Assembly (NCBI GenBank): GCA_026648125.1
Contig: JAPKGD010000121.1
Coordinates: 1-6,260 of the forward strand
Source: Bdellovibrionales bacterium
Lineage (GTDB): Bacteria > Bdellovibrionota > Bdellovibrionia > Bdellovibrionales > UBA1609
Reading direction: 5' to 3'
Length of the DNA stretch: 6,260 nucleotides
Shown here: positions 5,403 through 6,260 of the stretch, one piece after another
How the letters are laid out: each line of letters begins with the position of its first letter
Numbering within the stretch: the first letter of the stretch is position 1
Position numbers and translations under genes: made by a program
Notes under the pieces: model-generated
What the model saw: only the letters and a program-made list of their open reading frames with translations
Databases searched by the model: none
What the model was told of the DNA's origin: nothing

Positions 5403-6260
5403 ATGTTTCAAATCATTGATTTAAGACGAAAATTGTCTCTTGCTCTATTTTTAGTCACTGTGATTGCCATCTTCCCCTCCCACTCCTACGCAAAGAGACC
5501 GGTCTACCCTATTTGGAATTTGGATATTCGCTCAATAAAGGATCAGGCACTGATCGAATTTCTCCAATCTCGTGATCCTTTTGACGAGAGATCTTTGGGA
5601 ATTTCTGGTCTCAGCGGTGTCTATCCCAAGCTCGTGAAGGTGGTTGAATCCTTAGTGAGTGAAAAAGATTCTCCTCGGCCCCTCTTCGTGATCATTCAGG
5701 ATTCGATGGAGCCCAACGGGTCTTATTTAAAGTCTATCTCCGGTCCCGACATTTTAGTCATTAGCCTCGGAATGCTATTATTCGTGGAAAACGACGATGA
5801 GCTTGCCTTTGTACTCGGCCATGAACTGGAGCACGAGTCTTCAGACTTGAATACCCGGCGCCGAATTGAACGCCCCTTTGCCAGCTTCAATTTTTCCCAT
5901 CTCAATTATGATACAGAAGATCTTCGCTATTTTTTACTCGACCGAATCGCTGAAACTGAGGTCGATATAAAATCTGTCATCAATCGACTGTACAATAAAG
6001 GCCGAAATCCACTCGGCGCAAGAACCGTACTCCAGCGCACAAAAGAAATATCGGGGAATTCGTACTCGCACTCTAACATAAACGCTCGTATCACCGCTGT
6101 CGACGGAGTTCTTTTAGCCATGAAGCGAAGATATGGCGTTCAATACTCCGATGGAGCGTTTTCGACCGAATTTATAAACCCGGATTTTCATCAGTCATTT
6201 TCGGATCTCCGTTTTAAAAGGCGTCAACGAAAAATGTTTGGAAAATCGCTCAAATCTTTT
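5403..6260 (+). CDS. Secreted M48-family (BepA-like) zinc metallopeptidase, 3' end beyond window
   Basis: 286 codons are visible with no stop before the window edge. Residues 1-30 form a signal peptide: RRK, then LSLALFLVTVIAIFP, ending SYA before Lys31. The mature part carries VLGHELEHESSD (137-148), with the zinc-binding HExxH His140-Glu141-His144. The downstream AETEVD (183-188) corresponds to the third-ligand motif E..AD, probably Glu184, followed by LYNKGRNPLGA (196-206), as in the M48 segment GYDP.GA. SHSNINARI (222-230) aligns with the HP....RI segment of BepA, placing His223 where BepA has its zinc-contacting switch histidine. M48C proteins of this type act in the periplasm on misassembled outer-membrane proteins or as chaperones. 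Whether TPR repeats follow, as in BepA, cannot be seen. The ATG at 5403 is chosen because the signal peptide begins there; its ribosome binding site is weak. The gene is in the same direction as the three upstream genes. Confidence 0.85.
   Translation, partial: MFQIIDLRRKLSLALFLVTVIAIFPSHSYAKRPVYPIWNLDIRSIKDQALIEFLQSRDPFDERSLGISGLSGVYPKLVKVVESLVSEKDSPRPLFVIIQDSMEPNGSYLKSISGPDILVISLGMLLFVENDDELAFVLGHELEHESSDLNTRRRIERPFASFNFSHLNYDTEDLRYFLLDRIAETEVDIKSVINRLYNKGRNPLGARTVLQRTKEISGNSYSHSNINARITAVDGVLLAMKRRYGVQYSDGAFSTEFINPDFHQSFSDLRFKRRQRKMFGKSLKSF

Noticed and set aside
1..6260. CRISPR arrays, tRNA or rRNA genes, insertion sequences, attachment sites
   Set aside because: No regularly spaced repeats, cloverleaf-type sequence, transposase-like protein or terminal inverted repeats were seen on either strand.

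Overview
The window looks like a chromosomal or metagenome-assembled segment from a Gram-negative bacterium of moderate GC content. Signal peptides, a BepA-like M48 metallopeptidase and surface-sugar genes point to an envelope with an outer membrane. The style is compatible with Bdellovibrionota or another deltaproteobacterial-type lineage, but that is a low-confidence impression; no 16S or other taxonomic marker is present.

The first ~280 bases do not fit the rest. They are about 71% GC (my count, 1-282) and encode, on the minus strand, the C-terminal part of a HisH-type glutamine amidotransferase. The next 162 bases (283-444) are about 36% GC and encode the N-terminal 55 residues of RmlC. 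The two halves happen to be in frame, but each lacks the rest of its domain. This is most simply an assembly or cloning chimera, with the junction at about 277-283.

From 444 to 2356, on the minus strand, lies a compact dTDP-L-rhamnose operon in the order rmlB, rmlA, rmlC (truncated by the junction). rmlB and rmlA overlap by 40 bases, and rmlA and rmlC overlap in an ATGA. rmlD is not visible; if present in the operon it would lie beyond the junction.

A 187-base divergent intergenic region (2357-2543) separates this from a plus-strand cluster of three tightly packed genes. They encode a small secreted beta-sandwich-like protein of unknown function (2544-2981), a GT39/PMT_2-type polytopic membrane glycosyltransferase with a TTG start (2987-4279), and an HprK-related P-loop protein (4285-5301) whose C-terminal tail looks odd. 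After a 101-base gap comes a secreted M48 metallopeptidase (5403 to beyond the window end) with HExxH, the downstream Glu and a BepA-like switch histidine.

Taken together, the rml genes would supply dTDP-rhamnose for a surface polysaccharide. The GT39 protein would transfer a lipid-linked sugar at the periplasmic face of the membrane. The HprK-related protein belongs to a group that recurs beside polysaccharide or peptide-modification genes rather than with the sugar phosphotransferase system. No mobile elements, RNA genes, CRISPR arrays or strong intrinsic terminators were found. The only stretch that looks foreign is 1-280.
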